From DATLFQ01 sp035540915 (GTDB lineage: Bacteria > Actinomycetota > Acidimicrobiia > Acidimicrobiales > GCA-2861595), in the NCBI GenBank assembly GCA_035540915.1, contig DATLFQ010000169.1:1-7736 (forward strand): a stretch of DNA of 7,736 bases, in the 5' to 3' direction. A program made the translations under genes and the position numbers. Every line of letters starts with the position of its first letter. Position 1 is the first letter of the stretch. The notes under the pieces are model-generated. The model was not told the DNA's origin, ran no database searches, and worked only from the letters and a program-made list of their open reading frames with translations. Positions 1 to 6,300 of the stretch are shown here, piece by piece.

Positions 1-1
1 G

Positions 2-364
2 GTCGACGCACCGGTGGGGCGGGGGCGGCGGGACCCGACCCGCATGGCGGTGTCGACCGCCGGCCGGGAGGCCCGCACCCGCTACCAGGTGGTGGCCCGC
101 TTCGAGCGCCCGGTTTCGGTCACGCTGGTGGCGTGCCGGCTGGAGACCGGCCGGACCCACCAGGTGCGCGTCCACCTGGCCGCCATCGGCCACCCCCTGG
201 TCGGCGACGGCGGCTACGGCGGCGCCCGCTCCTCGCTTCCGCTGGGCCGCCCCTTCCTCCACGCCGGCCACCTGGCATTCGACCACCCGGCCGACGGGGG
301 CCGGTGCGCCTTCTCGTCGCCCCTGCCGGCCGACCTGGCCGAGCTGCTGGCCGCCCTGGCCTGA
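2..364 (+). CDS. rluD: RluA/RluD-family 23S rRNA pseudouridine synthase, C-terminal part (5' end outside window)
   Basis: This is the last 120 residues of a pseudouridine synthase that isomerises specific uridines in rRNA (for RluD, 23S helix 69) in the cytoplasm. The reading frame is open to the left edge, so the start is missing. The visible part begins with a VDAPVGR block and MAV at residues 15-17. It then has the family's strongest signature, LETGRTHQVRVHLAAIGHP at about residues 47-65, followed by VGDGGYG and a GRPFLHA block at 82-88. The ending SSPLPADLAELLAAL is typical of RluD C-termini. The catalytic Asp motif (HRLD type) and any S4 domain would lie upstream and cannot be checked. 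The exact paralogue (RluA, C or D) is therefore uncertain, and RluD is the best guess. In mycobacteria an rluD-like gene lies a few genes from dnaE1, as here. The gap to the next gene is 54 bp on the same strand. Confidence 0.88.
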   Translation, partial: VDAPVGRGRRDPTRMAVSTAGREARTRYQVVARFERPVSVTLVACRLETGRTHQVRVHLAAIGHPLVGDGGYGGARSSLPLGRPFLHAGHLAFDHPADGGRCAFSSPLPADLAELLAALA

Positions 365-407
365 TGACCTTCCATGGCGCCCGTCATCCCGGCGCCCCCG
401 TGGAACC

Positions 408-411
408 GGAG
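408..411 (+). promoter_or_regulatory. Ribosome binding site of the small membrane protein
   Basis: GGAG lies 7 nt before the ATG at 419. The in-frame ATG at 374 has no comparable purine run in front of it. This favours 419 as the start and removes a proline-rich 15-residue extension. Confidence 0.55.
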
Positions 412-418
412 TACGAGC

Positions 419-865
419 ATGCGCCGCACCGCCCCACTGCAGCTCGCCGCCGCCATGTTCGTCGCCGCCGGCGGCTTCGTCCACGCCCGGGAGTGGCTCA
501 ACTCCTACCGCGACGTGCCGGCCGGCGCCCCCGGTGCGGCCCTGGTCCGCATCGGCTTCCCGCTCAACGCCGGGCTGTCGCTGCTCGTCGCGGCCGCCCT
601 CGTCGTCACGGCGTTCGCGTACCGCCGGTGGGCGCCGGCCGTCGTCGTCGGTGCCATCGCCTTCCAGGCCGTCGGCCTGGCGACGCTGATCGGCAGCCGC
701 GTCGGCACCGTCCTGGGCTGGTCCGAGCCGATCTGGACACTCGGGGCCGACCAGACGCGGGCCGTCGAGATCGGCGCCCTGGTGGTCCTGGCCGGTCTGG
801 TGGCGGTGTGGTTCCGGGACCGGGCGCCCCGCCTGCGCCCGGCGACGGTCCGCCGCGACGCCTAG
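419..865 (+). CDS. Small four-helix integral membrane protein of unknown function
   Basis: The 148-residue protein is mostly hydrophobic. Four membrane segments are visible at about residues 6-23, 42-67, 72-93 and 115-132. The segment 24-41 (REWLNSYRDVP and a Gly/Ala/Pro stretch) and the WSEPIW region near 101-106 would be loops. The C-terminus is Arg-rich (from about 133), which by the positive-inside rule suggests a cytoplasmic tail, and an even helix count then puts both ends inside. Small four-helix membrane proteins with an HxxxWL..YRDVP-like first loop occur in actinobacteria, but I cannot assign a named family or substrate. The start at 419 is chosen on the GGAG Shine-Dalgarno; an in-frame ATG at 374 is the alternative. 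The gene may be co-transcribed with rluD. It meets the Rrf2 gene tail to tail, with overlapping stop codons. Confidence 0.75.
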   Translation: MRRTAPLQLAAAMFVAAGGFVHAREWLNSYRDVPAGAPGAALVRIGFPLNAGLSLLVAAALVVTAFAYRRWAPAVVVGAIAFQAVGLATLIGSRVGTVLGWSEPIWTLGADQTRAVEIGALVVLAGLVAVWFRDRAPRLRPATVRRDA

Positions 866-1311
866 TGGAGGGAGCCCACCGTCAGGTCGGCGGCGCCCCG
901 GGCCCGCGTGACCATGTCGGCCAGGGTGAACGAGTCCAGGTGTGACCGCATGTGCAGGCCCACCTCGGCCCAGACCGACAGCAGCACGCACTGGCCCTCG
1001 TGGTCGCAGGCGCCGTCCTGGTGCGGCTCGCCGAAGTCGCCGGCCACGATGGGCCCGTCGACGGCGCTGACGATCTGGCCGAGGGTGATGGTCCCGGGGT
1101 CGCGGGCCAGCACGTAGCCGCCGCCGACCCCCCGCTTCGAGCGGACCAGGCCGGCCCCCTTGAGCGCCAGGAGGATCTGCTCGAGGTAGGGCTGGGGCAG
1201 GCCGGTGCGCTCGGCGATGTCCCGCACCGAGGTGGGCGTACCGTGCTCGGCCCGCAGGGCGAGCGAGAGCAGGGCCCGGCTCGCGTAGTCGCCCCTGGTC
1301 GACACCCGCAT
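862..1311 (-). CDS. Rrf2/IscR-family transcriptional regulator
   Basis: This 149-residue DNA-binding regulator has the winged helix-turn-helix of the Rrf2 superfamily, whose members sense Fe-S status, nitric oxide, redox state or cysteine. Family hallmarks are the N-terminus MRVSTRGDYA (IscR has MRLTSKGRYA), the helix-turn-helix at about residues 27-50 (SVRDIAERTGLPQPYLEQIL), and the wing SKRGVGGGYVLAR at 58-70. ITLGQIVSAVDGP follows at 75-87. Reading could continue 50 codons upstream, but family alignment fixes the start at 1311. The Fe-S region has only C102 and C108 (C-x5-C). By my alignment these match IscR C98 and C104. The C92 position is P96 and the H107 position is L111, so cluster ligation, if any, is not the standard three-cysteine type. 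No isc, suf, cys or nitric-oxide gene is adjacent, so the regulon is unknown. A -10 element 7 bases upstream suggests a leaderless mRNA. The gene is divergent from the phosphodiesterase gene. Confidence 0.92.
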   Translation of the reverse strand: MRVSTRGDYASRALLSLALRAEHGTPTSVRDIAERTGLPQPYLEQILLALKGAGLVRSKRGVGGGYVLARDPGTITLGQIVSAVDGPIVAGDFGEPHQDGACDHEGQCVLLSVWAEVGLHMRSHLDSFTLADMVTRARGAADLTVGSLH

Positions 1312-1317
1312 GTCCCC

Positions 1318-1323
1318 ATGGTA
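1318..1323 (-). promoter_or_regulatory. -10 element of the Rrf2 gene, predicting a leaderless transcript
   Basis: On the minus strand TACCAT fits the actinobacterial TAnnnT -10 pattern. Its last T lies exactly 7 bases before the A of the start codon, so transcription would begin at or next to the ATG. The only purine run before the start (GGGGAC) directly abuts it and is badly placed for a Shine-Dalgarno. No convincing -35 hexamer is visible. Promoter choice is inference. Confidence 0.45.
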
Positions 1324-1371
1324 CGACCAGGGCGCCCGTCGGCCGGTCCCGCTCCGCCGGTCCCGGTCCGT

Positions 1372-1389
1372 CTGCCGAGGCTCGGGCAG
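1372..1389. promoter_or_regulatory. Imperfect inverted repeat in the divergent region, possible operator
   Basis: The arms CTGCCGAG and CTCGGGCAG flank a central G at 1380. CCGAG/CTCGG pairs perfectly and CTG/CAG pairs after a one-base offset. The dyad sits just upstream of the -10 (1396-1401) of the phosphodiesterase gene and between the two divergent starts, where an autoregulated Rrf2 repressor could bind. It does not match a known Rrf2-family operator that I can name, and GC-rich dyads arise by chance in such DNA. Confidence 0.22.
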
Positions 1390-1395
1390 CCTGGG

Positions 1396-1401
1396 TACTG
1401 T
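1396..1401 (+). promoter_or_regulatory. -10 element of the phosphodiesterase-bpa unit
   Basis: TACTGT fits TAnnnT and ends 8 bases before the ATG at 1410. The predicted transcript start (about 1408) would leave almost no leader. No Shine-Dalgarno precedes this start codon, which agrees with leaderless translation. The -35 region is unconvincing (TGCCGA-like). Confidence 0.4.
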
Positions 1402-1409
1402 GCGCACGC

Positions 1410-2528
1410 ATGGCGCCGCCGGCCCCCACGCTCCCCGACTACGGCGGCGCCTGCATCGCATCGGTCGTGCCGACCCTGCTCGGCGACGGTCCGCCGCCGG
1501 AGTGGCTGCCCGAGGCGGCGGCGGCCGCCTCCCAGGTGGTGCTGCTGGTGCTGGACGGCCTGGGCTGGCTTCAGCTCGACCAGCGCCGGGCGCTGGCCCC
1601 GGCGCTCGCCGCCATGTCGGGCGGACCGATCACCTCCGTGGCCCCCACCACCACGGCGACGGCCCTCACCTCGTTGACCACCGGGCTGCCCCCTGCTGCG
1701 CACGGCGTCGTGGGCTACCGCGTGAAGGTCGGGCCCGGCGCGGTGATGAACGTGCTGCGCTGGCGCGTCGCTGGTGCCGACGCCCGCCAGGACGTGCCGC
1801 CGGCCGAGTTCCAGCCGCACGCCGTCTTCGCCGGTACCCGGCCGCCGGTGGTGACGCGGGCCGAGTTCGCCGCCACCGGCTTCAGCGGGGCTCACCTGGC
1901 GGGCGCCCCCCTCCAGGGGTGGCGCCTCCCGTCCGCCCTCGCCGTCGAGGTGCGCCGGCAGCTGGAGGCCGGCGCCCCGTTCGTCTACGCGTACTACGAC
2001 GGCGTGGACAAGGTCGCCCACGACAAGGGCTTCGGCGACCACTACGACGCCGAGCTGCGCGCCACCGACCGGCTGGTGGGCGATCTGCGCGACGCGCTGC
2101 CGGAGGGTGCCGCCCTGGTGGTGACCTCCGACCACGGCCAGGTGCAGGTCGACCAGGCCGCCATCCCGGTGGCCGGCGAGCTGATGGCGGACGTCGAGCT
2201 GCTGTCGGGCGAGGGGCGCTTCCGCTGGCTCCACGCCGTACCCGGGACGGCGGACCGGCTGGCCACGGCGGCCCGGATGCTCTACGGCGACGTGGCCTGG
2301 GTGCACACCCTCGACGAGCTGGTCGAGCAGGGCTGGTTCGGGGGAGAGCCGAAGCCCGAGGTGGCCGGCCGGCTGGGCGACGTCGCCCTGGTGCCCTTCG
2401 AGCCGGTGGCCTTCGACGACCCGGCCGACACCGGCGAGACGCGCCTGGTGTGCCGGCACGGCTCCCTGACCGCCGAAGAGTGCCTGGTGCCGCTGCTGGC
2501 TACGACGGGCGCCGGCGGGGGAGGATGA
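1410..2528 (+). CDS. Alkaline-phosphatase-superfamily phosphodiesterase/nucleotide pyrophosphatase-like protein
   Basis: This 372-residue protein belongs to the type I phosphodiesterase/nucleotide pyrophosphatase group (PF01663-like), two-metal enzymes that cleave phosphodiester or phosphonate bonds. The metal and nucleophile motifs appear in family order: LLVLDGLGW with D49; APTTT at 78-82, where T82 aligns with the nucleophile of the PTKT motif; TGLPPAAHGVVGY at 91-103; YYDGVDKVAH with D200 and H204; TSDHGQ with D241 and H242; and CRHGS with H350 near the end. All expected zinc ligands are therefore present. I see no signal peptide or membrane segment, so it is probably cytoplasmic. The substrate cannot be read from the sequence. 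The start at ATG 1410 lies just after a -10-like TACTGT and lacks a Shine-Dalgarno. The stop codon lies 5 bases before the preferred bpa start and overlaps an alternative bpa ATG (ATGA), so the two are very likely one transcript. Confidence 0.88.
   Translation: MAPPAPTLPDYGGACIASVVPTLLGDGPPPEWLPEAAAAASQVVLLVLDGLGWLQLDQRRALAPALAAMSGGPITSVAPTTTATALTSLTTGLPPAAHGVVGYRVKVGPGAVMNVLRWRVAGADARQDVPPAEFQPHAVFAGTRPPVVTRAEFAATGFSGAHLAGAPLQGWRLPSALAVEVRRQLEAGAPFVYAYYDGVDKVAHDKGFGDHYDAELRATDRLVGDLRDALPEGAALVVTSDHGQVQVDQAAIPVAGELMADVELLSGEGRFRWLHAVPGTADRLATAARMLYGDVAWVHTLDELVEQGWFGGEPKPEVAGRLGDVALVPFEPVAFDDPADTGETRLVCRHGSLTAEECLVPLLATTGAGGGG
2520..2524 (+). promoter_or_regulatory. Ribosome binding site of bpa (decides the start)
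   Basis: GGAGG ends directly against an ATG at 2525 but lies 9 nt before the in-frame ATG at 2534. Only the second spacing is workable for ribosome binding, so 2534 is preferred. The site lies inside the last codons of the phosphodiesterase gene. Confidence 0.6.
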
Positions 2529-2533
2529 GCGCC

Positions 2534-3067
2534 ATGTCGTTCCTGCAGACGCCCGAGAACGCCGAACCCCCGACCGCGGAACCACCTGAGGTGGTACCGC
2601 CCCAGCTGGTCGCCGATGCCGAGCGACGCCCCGCCGGCGAGGAGGACGGGAACGCCCGGGGCGAGAGCGTCGAGCACCCGGCCAAGGTCATGCGGATCGC
2701 GTCGATGATCCGTCAGCTGCTGGACGAGGTGCGCCAGGCGCCTCTCGACGAGGCCAGCCGCAACCGGCTGCGGGAGATCTACGAGACCTCCATCGAGGAA
2801 CTGTGCTCGGGCCTGTCGCCCAGCCTGCGGGACGAGTTGAGCCGGGTGAGCCTGCCGTTCTCGGAGGGCGCCACGCCGTCGGAGGCCGAGCTCCGGGTGG
2901 CCCAGGCCCAGCTGGTGGGCTGGCTGGAGGGCCTGTTCCACGGCATCCAGGCGACCATGTTCGCCCAGCAGATGGCCGTGAAGGCCGAGGAGGAGATGCG
3001 CCGCCGCGGCCTCCCGCCCGGCCCCGAGGACCCCCGCTCCGGGATGCGCCCGCCGGGCTACCTGTAG
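2534..3067 (+). CDS. bpa: Bacterial proteasome activator Bpa/PafE
   Basis: Bpa (PafE; Rv3780 in M. tuberculosis; DUF2587-type) is an ATP-independent ring that caps the 20S proteasome and feeds it unfolded proteins. The 177-residue product matches the family length. Residues 1-45 are acidic, Pro-rich and probably disordered. The conserved core then runs from HPAKVMRIASMIRQLLDEV (48-66) through APLDEASRNRLREI (69-82) and LPFSEGATPSEAELR (107-121) to AQAQLVGWLEGLFHGIQ (123-139), close to the mycobacterial protein. FAQQMAVKAEEEMRRRG follows at 143-159. The last residues, GYL, are the proteasome-docking tail, which is GQYL in M. tuberculosis, so the residue before Tyr is Gly rather than Gln. The gene implies 20S subunits (prcA/prcB) elsewhere in the genome. 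ATG 2525 is an alternative start. The gene follows the phosphodiesterase gene so closely that translational coupling is likely. Confidence 0.95.
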   Translation: MSFLQTPENAEPPTAEPPEVVPPQLVADAERRPAGEEDGNARGESVEHPAKVMRIASMIRQLLDEVRQAPLDEASRNRLREIYETSIEELCSGLSPSLRDELSRVSLPFSEGATPSEAELRVAQAQLVGWLEGLFHGIQATMFAQQMAVKAEEEMRRRGLPPGPEDPRSGMRPPGYL

Positions 3068-3081
3068 CGAGGCCCCCCTCG
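3068..3081 (+). terminator. Weak hairpin directly after the bpa stop
   Basis: CGAGG and CCTCG can pair around a CCCC loop, beginning at the base after the stop codon. The stem is only 5 bp and no T-run follows. A role in ending the phosphodiesterase-bpa transcript is possible but weakly supported. Confidence 0.18.
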
Positions 3082-3273
3082 GGGCGGCCCTGCTCGGCGC
3101 TGGTGCCGGAGGCTCGCGAGGAGGCGGGACGTGGTCGTCGCGGAGCGTCGTGCCGGTTACCCCCTCGCCGGCGTCCTCCCTCGAGCCCGGGGCCGTTCGC
3201 CGCTGACTCTCCGGCGGCACCGGCAGGGCGGGCGCCCGGAGCGCGGCCGCCGGCAACCCGGCGCCGCGGGCGG

Positions 3274-3279
3274 TAGAGT
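3274..3279 (+). promoter_or_regulatory. Candidate -10 element for dnaE1
   Basis: TAGAGT fits the TAnnnT -10 pattern in an otherwise GC-saturated stretch. A start near 3286 would give a leader of about 74 nt carrying the DnaA-like boxes and the Shine-Dalgarno. No good -35 hexamer is visible at 16-18 bp. In the rest of the 292-bp gap (3082-3273) I see no gene or regulatory element. Confidence 0.3.
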
Positions 3280-3314
3280 CCTCGGCGGAACGACAACCGT
3301 GTGATTTGCACAGC

Positions 3315-3349
3315 TTGTCAACAGCTGTGGACAGAGACGGTGTGGACAG
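3315..3349. promoter_or_regulatory. Cluster of three DnaA-box-like sites upstream of dnaE1
   Basis: Three 9-mers each match the actinobacterial DnaA box TTGTCCACA at 8 of 9 positions: TTGTCAACA at 3315-3323 (plus), TGTGGACAG at 3326-3334 (minus orientation) and TGTGGACAG again at 3341-3349. The first two face each other and form a 20-bp imperfect palindrome (TTGTCAACAG / CTGTGGACAG, 8 of 10 positions matching). The second and third are identical copies 15 bp apart. The last box touches the dnaE1 Shine-Dalgarno. DnaA could therefore bind between the predicted promoter and the gene. Binding itself is inference. Confidence 0.5.
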
Positions 3350-3354
3350 GAGGG
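3348..3354 (+). promoter_or_regulatory. Ribosome binding site of dnaE1 (decides a GTG start)
   Basis: AGGAGGG lies 5 nt before GTG 3360. That start gives the N-terminus MGRSFAHLHVHTEFS, as expected for DnaE1, whose PHP motif begins within a few residues of the start. The in-frame ATG at 3306 lies within the region upstream of the DnaA-like boxes and would add 18 residues with no family counterpart. Confidence 0.7.
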
Positions 3355-3359
3355 TCGGC

Positions 3360-6300
3360 GTGGGGAGGTCGTTTGCACACCTGCACGTGCACACGGAGTT
3401 CTCCATGCTGGACGGGGCCGCCCGGATCAGAGAGGTCATCGCCGCGGCGGCGGCCGACGGGCAGCCGGCGATCGGCATCACCGACCACGGGAACATGTAC
3501 GGGGTCCTGGACTTCTACAAGGAGTGCCGCGCCCAGGGCATCACGCCGGTCATCGGCACCGAGGCCTACATGGCCGCCGAGAGCCGCCACGAGCGGCCGG
3601 TGCGGCGGGGCCGCATCGACGACACCGGGGGCGATGCCGGCGGCGAGGGGGCGGGCGAGAAGCTCTACTACCACCTGACCCTGCTGGCCGAGACCACCGA
3701 GGGCTACCGCAACCTCCTCAAGCTGTCCTCGGCCGCCTACCTGGAGGGCTACTACTACAAGCCACGGCTGGACTGGGAGCTGCTGGCGCGCCACCACCGC
3801 GGCGTCATGGCCACCACCGGGTGCCTGGGCGGCGTGGTGCTGCAGGCCCTGTTGCGCGGCGACCCGGCCCGCGCGCTGGCCCTGGCCGGCCGGCTGCAGG
3901 ACATCTTCGGCCGGGACAGCCTGTTCGTCGAGCTGCAGGACCACGGGCTGGCCGACCAGCGGGCCACCAACCCGCAGCTCGTCGAGATCGCCGCCAAGCT
4001 CGGCGCGCCGCTGCTGGCCACCAACGACAGCCACTACACCTCCCAGGCCGACGCGGTCGCCCACGACGCGCTGCTGTGCGTCCAGACGGGCGCCACGCTG
4101 GCCGACGAGAAGCGCTTCCGGTTCGAGGGCGACCAGCACTTCCTCAAGTCGGCGGCCGAGATGCGGACGCTGTTCGCCGAGGTGCCAGAGGCGTGCGACA
4201 CCACGCTGGCCATCGCCGAGCGGGCCGCCGTCGAGATCGAGTTCGGCGTGCCCAGGCTGCCCCACTTCCCGCTGCCGCCGCAGTTCGTCGACGCCCCGGC
4301 GTACCTCCGCCACCTGGCCTTCGCGGGCGCCGCCGACCGCTACGGTGCGCCGGTCCCGCCGGTGGTGGCCGAGCGCCTCGACAGCGAGCTGGCCGTCATC
4401 GAGCGCATGGGCTTCGCCGCCTACTTCCTGGTGGTGTGGGACCTGATCCGCTACGCCCGCGAGCGGGGCATACGCGTGGGACCGGGGCGGGGCTCGGCCG
4501 CCGGGTGCTGCGTGGCCTACTGCCTGCACATCGTGGACATGGACCCCATCCGCTACGGGCTCATCTTCGAGCGCTTCCTGAACGCGGGCCGCACGTCGAT
4601 GCCCGACATCGACATGGACTTCGACGAGCGCTACCGGGGCGAGATGATCCGCTACGCGGCCGAGCGCTACGGCGCCGACCACGTCGCCCAGGTGGTCACG
4701 TTCTCCACCATCAAGGCCCGGGCCGCGGTACGCGACGCGGCGCGCGTGCTGGGCTACCCCTACGCCCTGGGCGACAAGGTGGCCAAGGCCATGCCGCCCC
4801 TGGTCCTCGGGCGGGACACGCCGCTGCGCGCCTGCCTAGACCCGACACCGGGCTACGAGGACGGCTACAAGATGGCCGCCGAGCTGCGCCAGATGTACGA
4901 GGCCGAGCCCGACGCGGCCAAGATCATCGACGTCGCCCGCGGCCTGGAGGGTCTCCGCCGCCAGGACGGCATCCACGCCGCCGCCGTCGTCATCACCGAC
5001 CAGCCGCTCACCGAGTACCTGCCCATCCAGCGCAAGCCCGAGCCGGGCGCCGACCCGGCCGACGCGCCCGTCGTCACCCAGTACGAGTGGCACGGCGTCG
5101 AGGAGCTGGGCCTGCTGAAGATGGACTTCCTCGGCCTGCGCAACCTCAGCGTGATCGAGCGGGCCCTGGACCTGGTCGAGCAGTCCACCGGCGAGCGCCC
5201 CGACATCGACGCCGTGCCCCTCGACGACGACGCCACCTTCGCCATGCTGCGCGAGGGCCGGTCCATGGGGGTGTTCCAGCTGGAGGGTGGTCCGATGCGG
5301 GCGCTGCTGCGGTCGCTGGCCCCCACCTGCTTCGAGGACGTCGGCGCCCTGGTCGCCCTCTACCGGCCCGGGCCGATGGCCACCAACATGCACAACGACT
5401 ACGCCGATCGCAAGAACGGCAGGAAGCCGGTCACCTACCTGCACGGCGACCTGGCCGAGATCCTGGCCGACACCCAGGGCCTGATGATCTACCAGGAGTC
5501 GGTGATGCGGGTGGCCCAGCGCTTCGCCGGGTTCAGCCTGCTGGAGGCCGACGCCCTGCGCTACGCCTGCGCCAAGAAGATCCGGGCCCGCATCGCCGCC
5601 GAGCGCGAGAAGTTCGTGGCCGGGTGCGAGGCCACCGGCTACGGCGCGGCCATCGGCACCGCGCTCTTCGACGTCATCGAGCCCTTCGCCGACTACGCGT
5701 TCCCCAAGGCACACGCCTACGCCTACGGCCTCGTCGCCTACCAGACGGCCTGGCTGAAGGCCCACCACCCCGTCGAGTACCTGGCCGCCCTGCTCACCTC
5801 GGTCAAGGACGACAAGGACAAGACGGCGGTCTACCTGTCGGAGTGCCGGGCGCTCGGCATCAAGGTGCTGGTGCCAGACGTCAACCTGTCGGCGTCGGAC
5901 TTCACCGCCCGCGACGGCGCCATCCCCTTCGGCCTGTCGGCCATCCGGAACGTGGGAGAGGGGCTGGTCGAGCGCATCGTGGCCGAGCGTGAGGCGGGCG
6001 GTCCCTTCGCCGACTTCTACGACTTCTGCCAGCGGGTGGACCCGATGGTGCTCAACAAGCGGTCCATCGAGTCGCTGGTCAAGGCGGGCGCCTTCGACTC
6101 GCTGGGGCACCCGCGCCAGGGCCTGTGCCTGGTGTTCGAGCCGATCGTGGACCGCACCCTGGCCCGCCGCCGCGAGCGGGACCTCGGCGTGATGAGCCTG
6201 TTCGGCGACGCGCCGGACGTGGCCGGCGGCGGGTTCGACGACAGCCGGGTGCCCATCCCCGACAGCGAGTTCGACAAGGCCCAGAAGCTGGCCTTCGAGA

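Noticed and set aside
1311..1461. 50-codon upstream extension of the Rrf2 gene
   Set aside because: The extension is Arg/Pro-rich, has no family counterpart, crosses the promoter and overlaps the start of the divergent gene. The family N-terminus matches Met at 1311.
882..2585. Long minus-strand open frame (567 codons) across the Rrf2 and phosphodiesterase genes
   Set aside because: It is out of frame with the real genes. Its composition (His, Gly, Arg, Gln and Pro runs) is typical of shadow frames in GC-rich DNA, and no domain is recognisable.
3380..3396. Short palindromic GCAC/GTGC repeats at the start of dnaE1
   Set aside because: They are explained by the codons of the conserved HLHVHT motif (repeated CAC with CTG/GTG between) and need no regulatory role.
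3318..4682. Minus-strand open frame of 454 codons over the start of dnaE1
   Set aside because: It is a shadow frame with no recognisable domain and would overlap the dnaE1 promoter and PHP domain.
3524..5992. Plus-strand open frame of 822 codons inside dnaE1
   Set aside because: It is a +2 frame shadow made of Arg/Gly/Pro/Ala runs. The dnaE1 frame over the same bases shows all family motifs.
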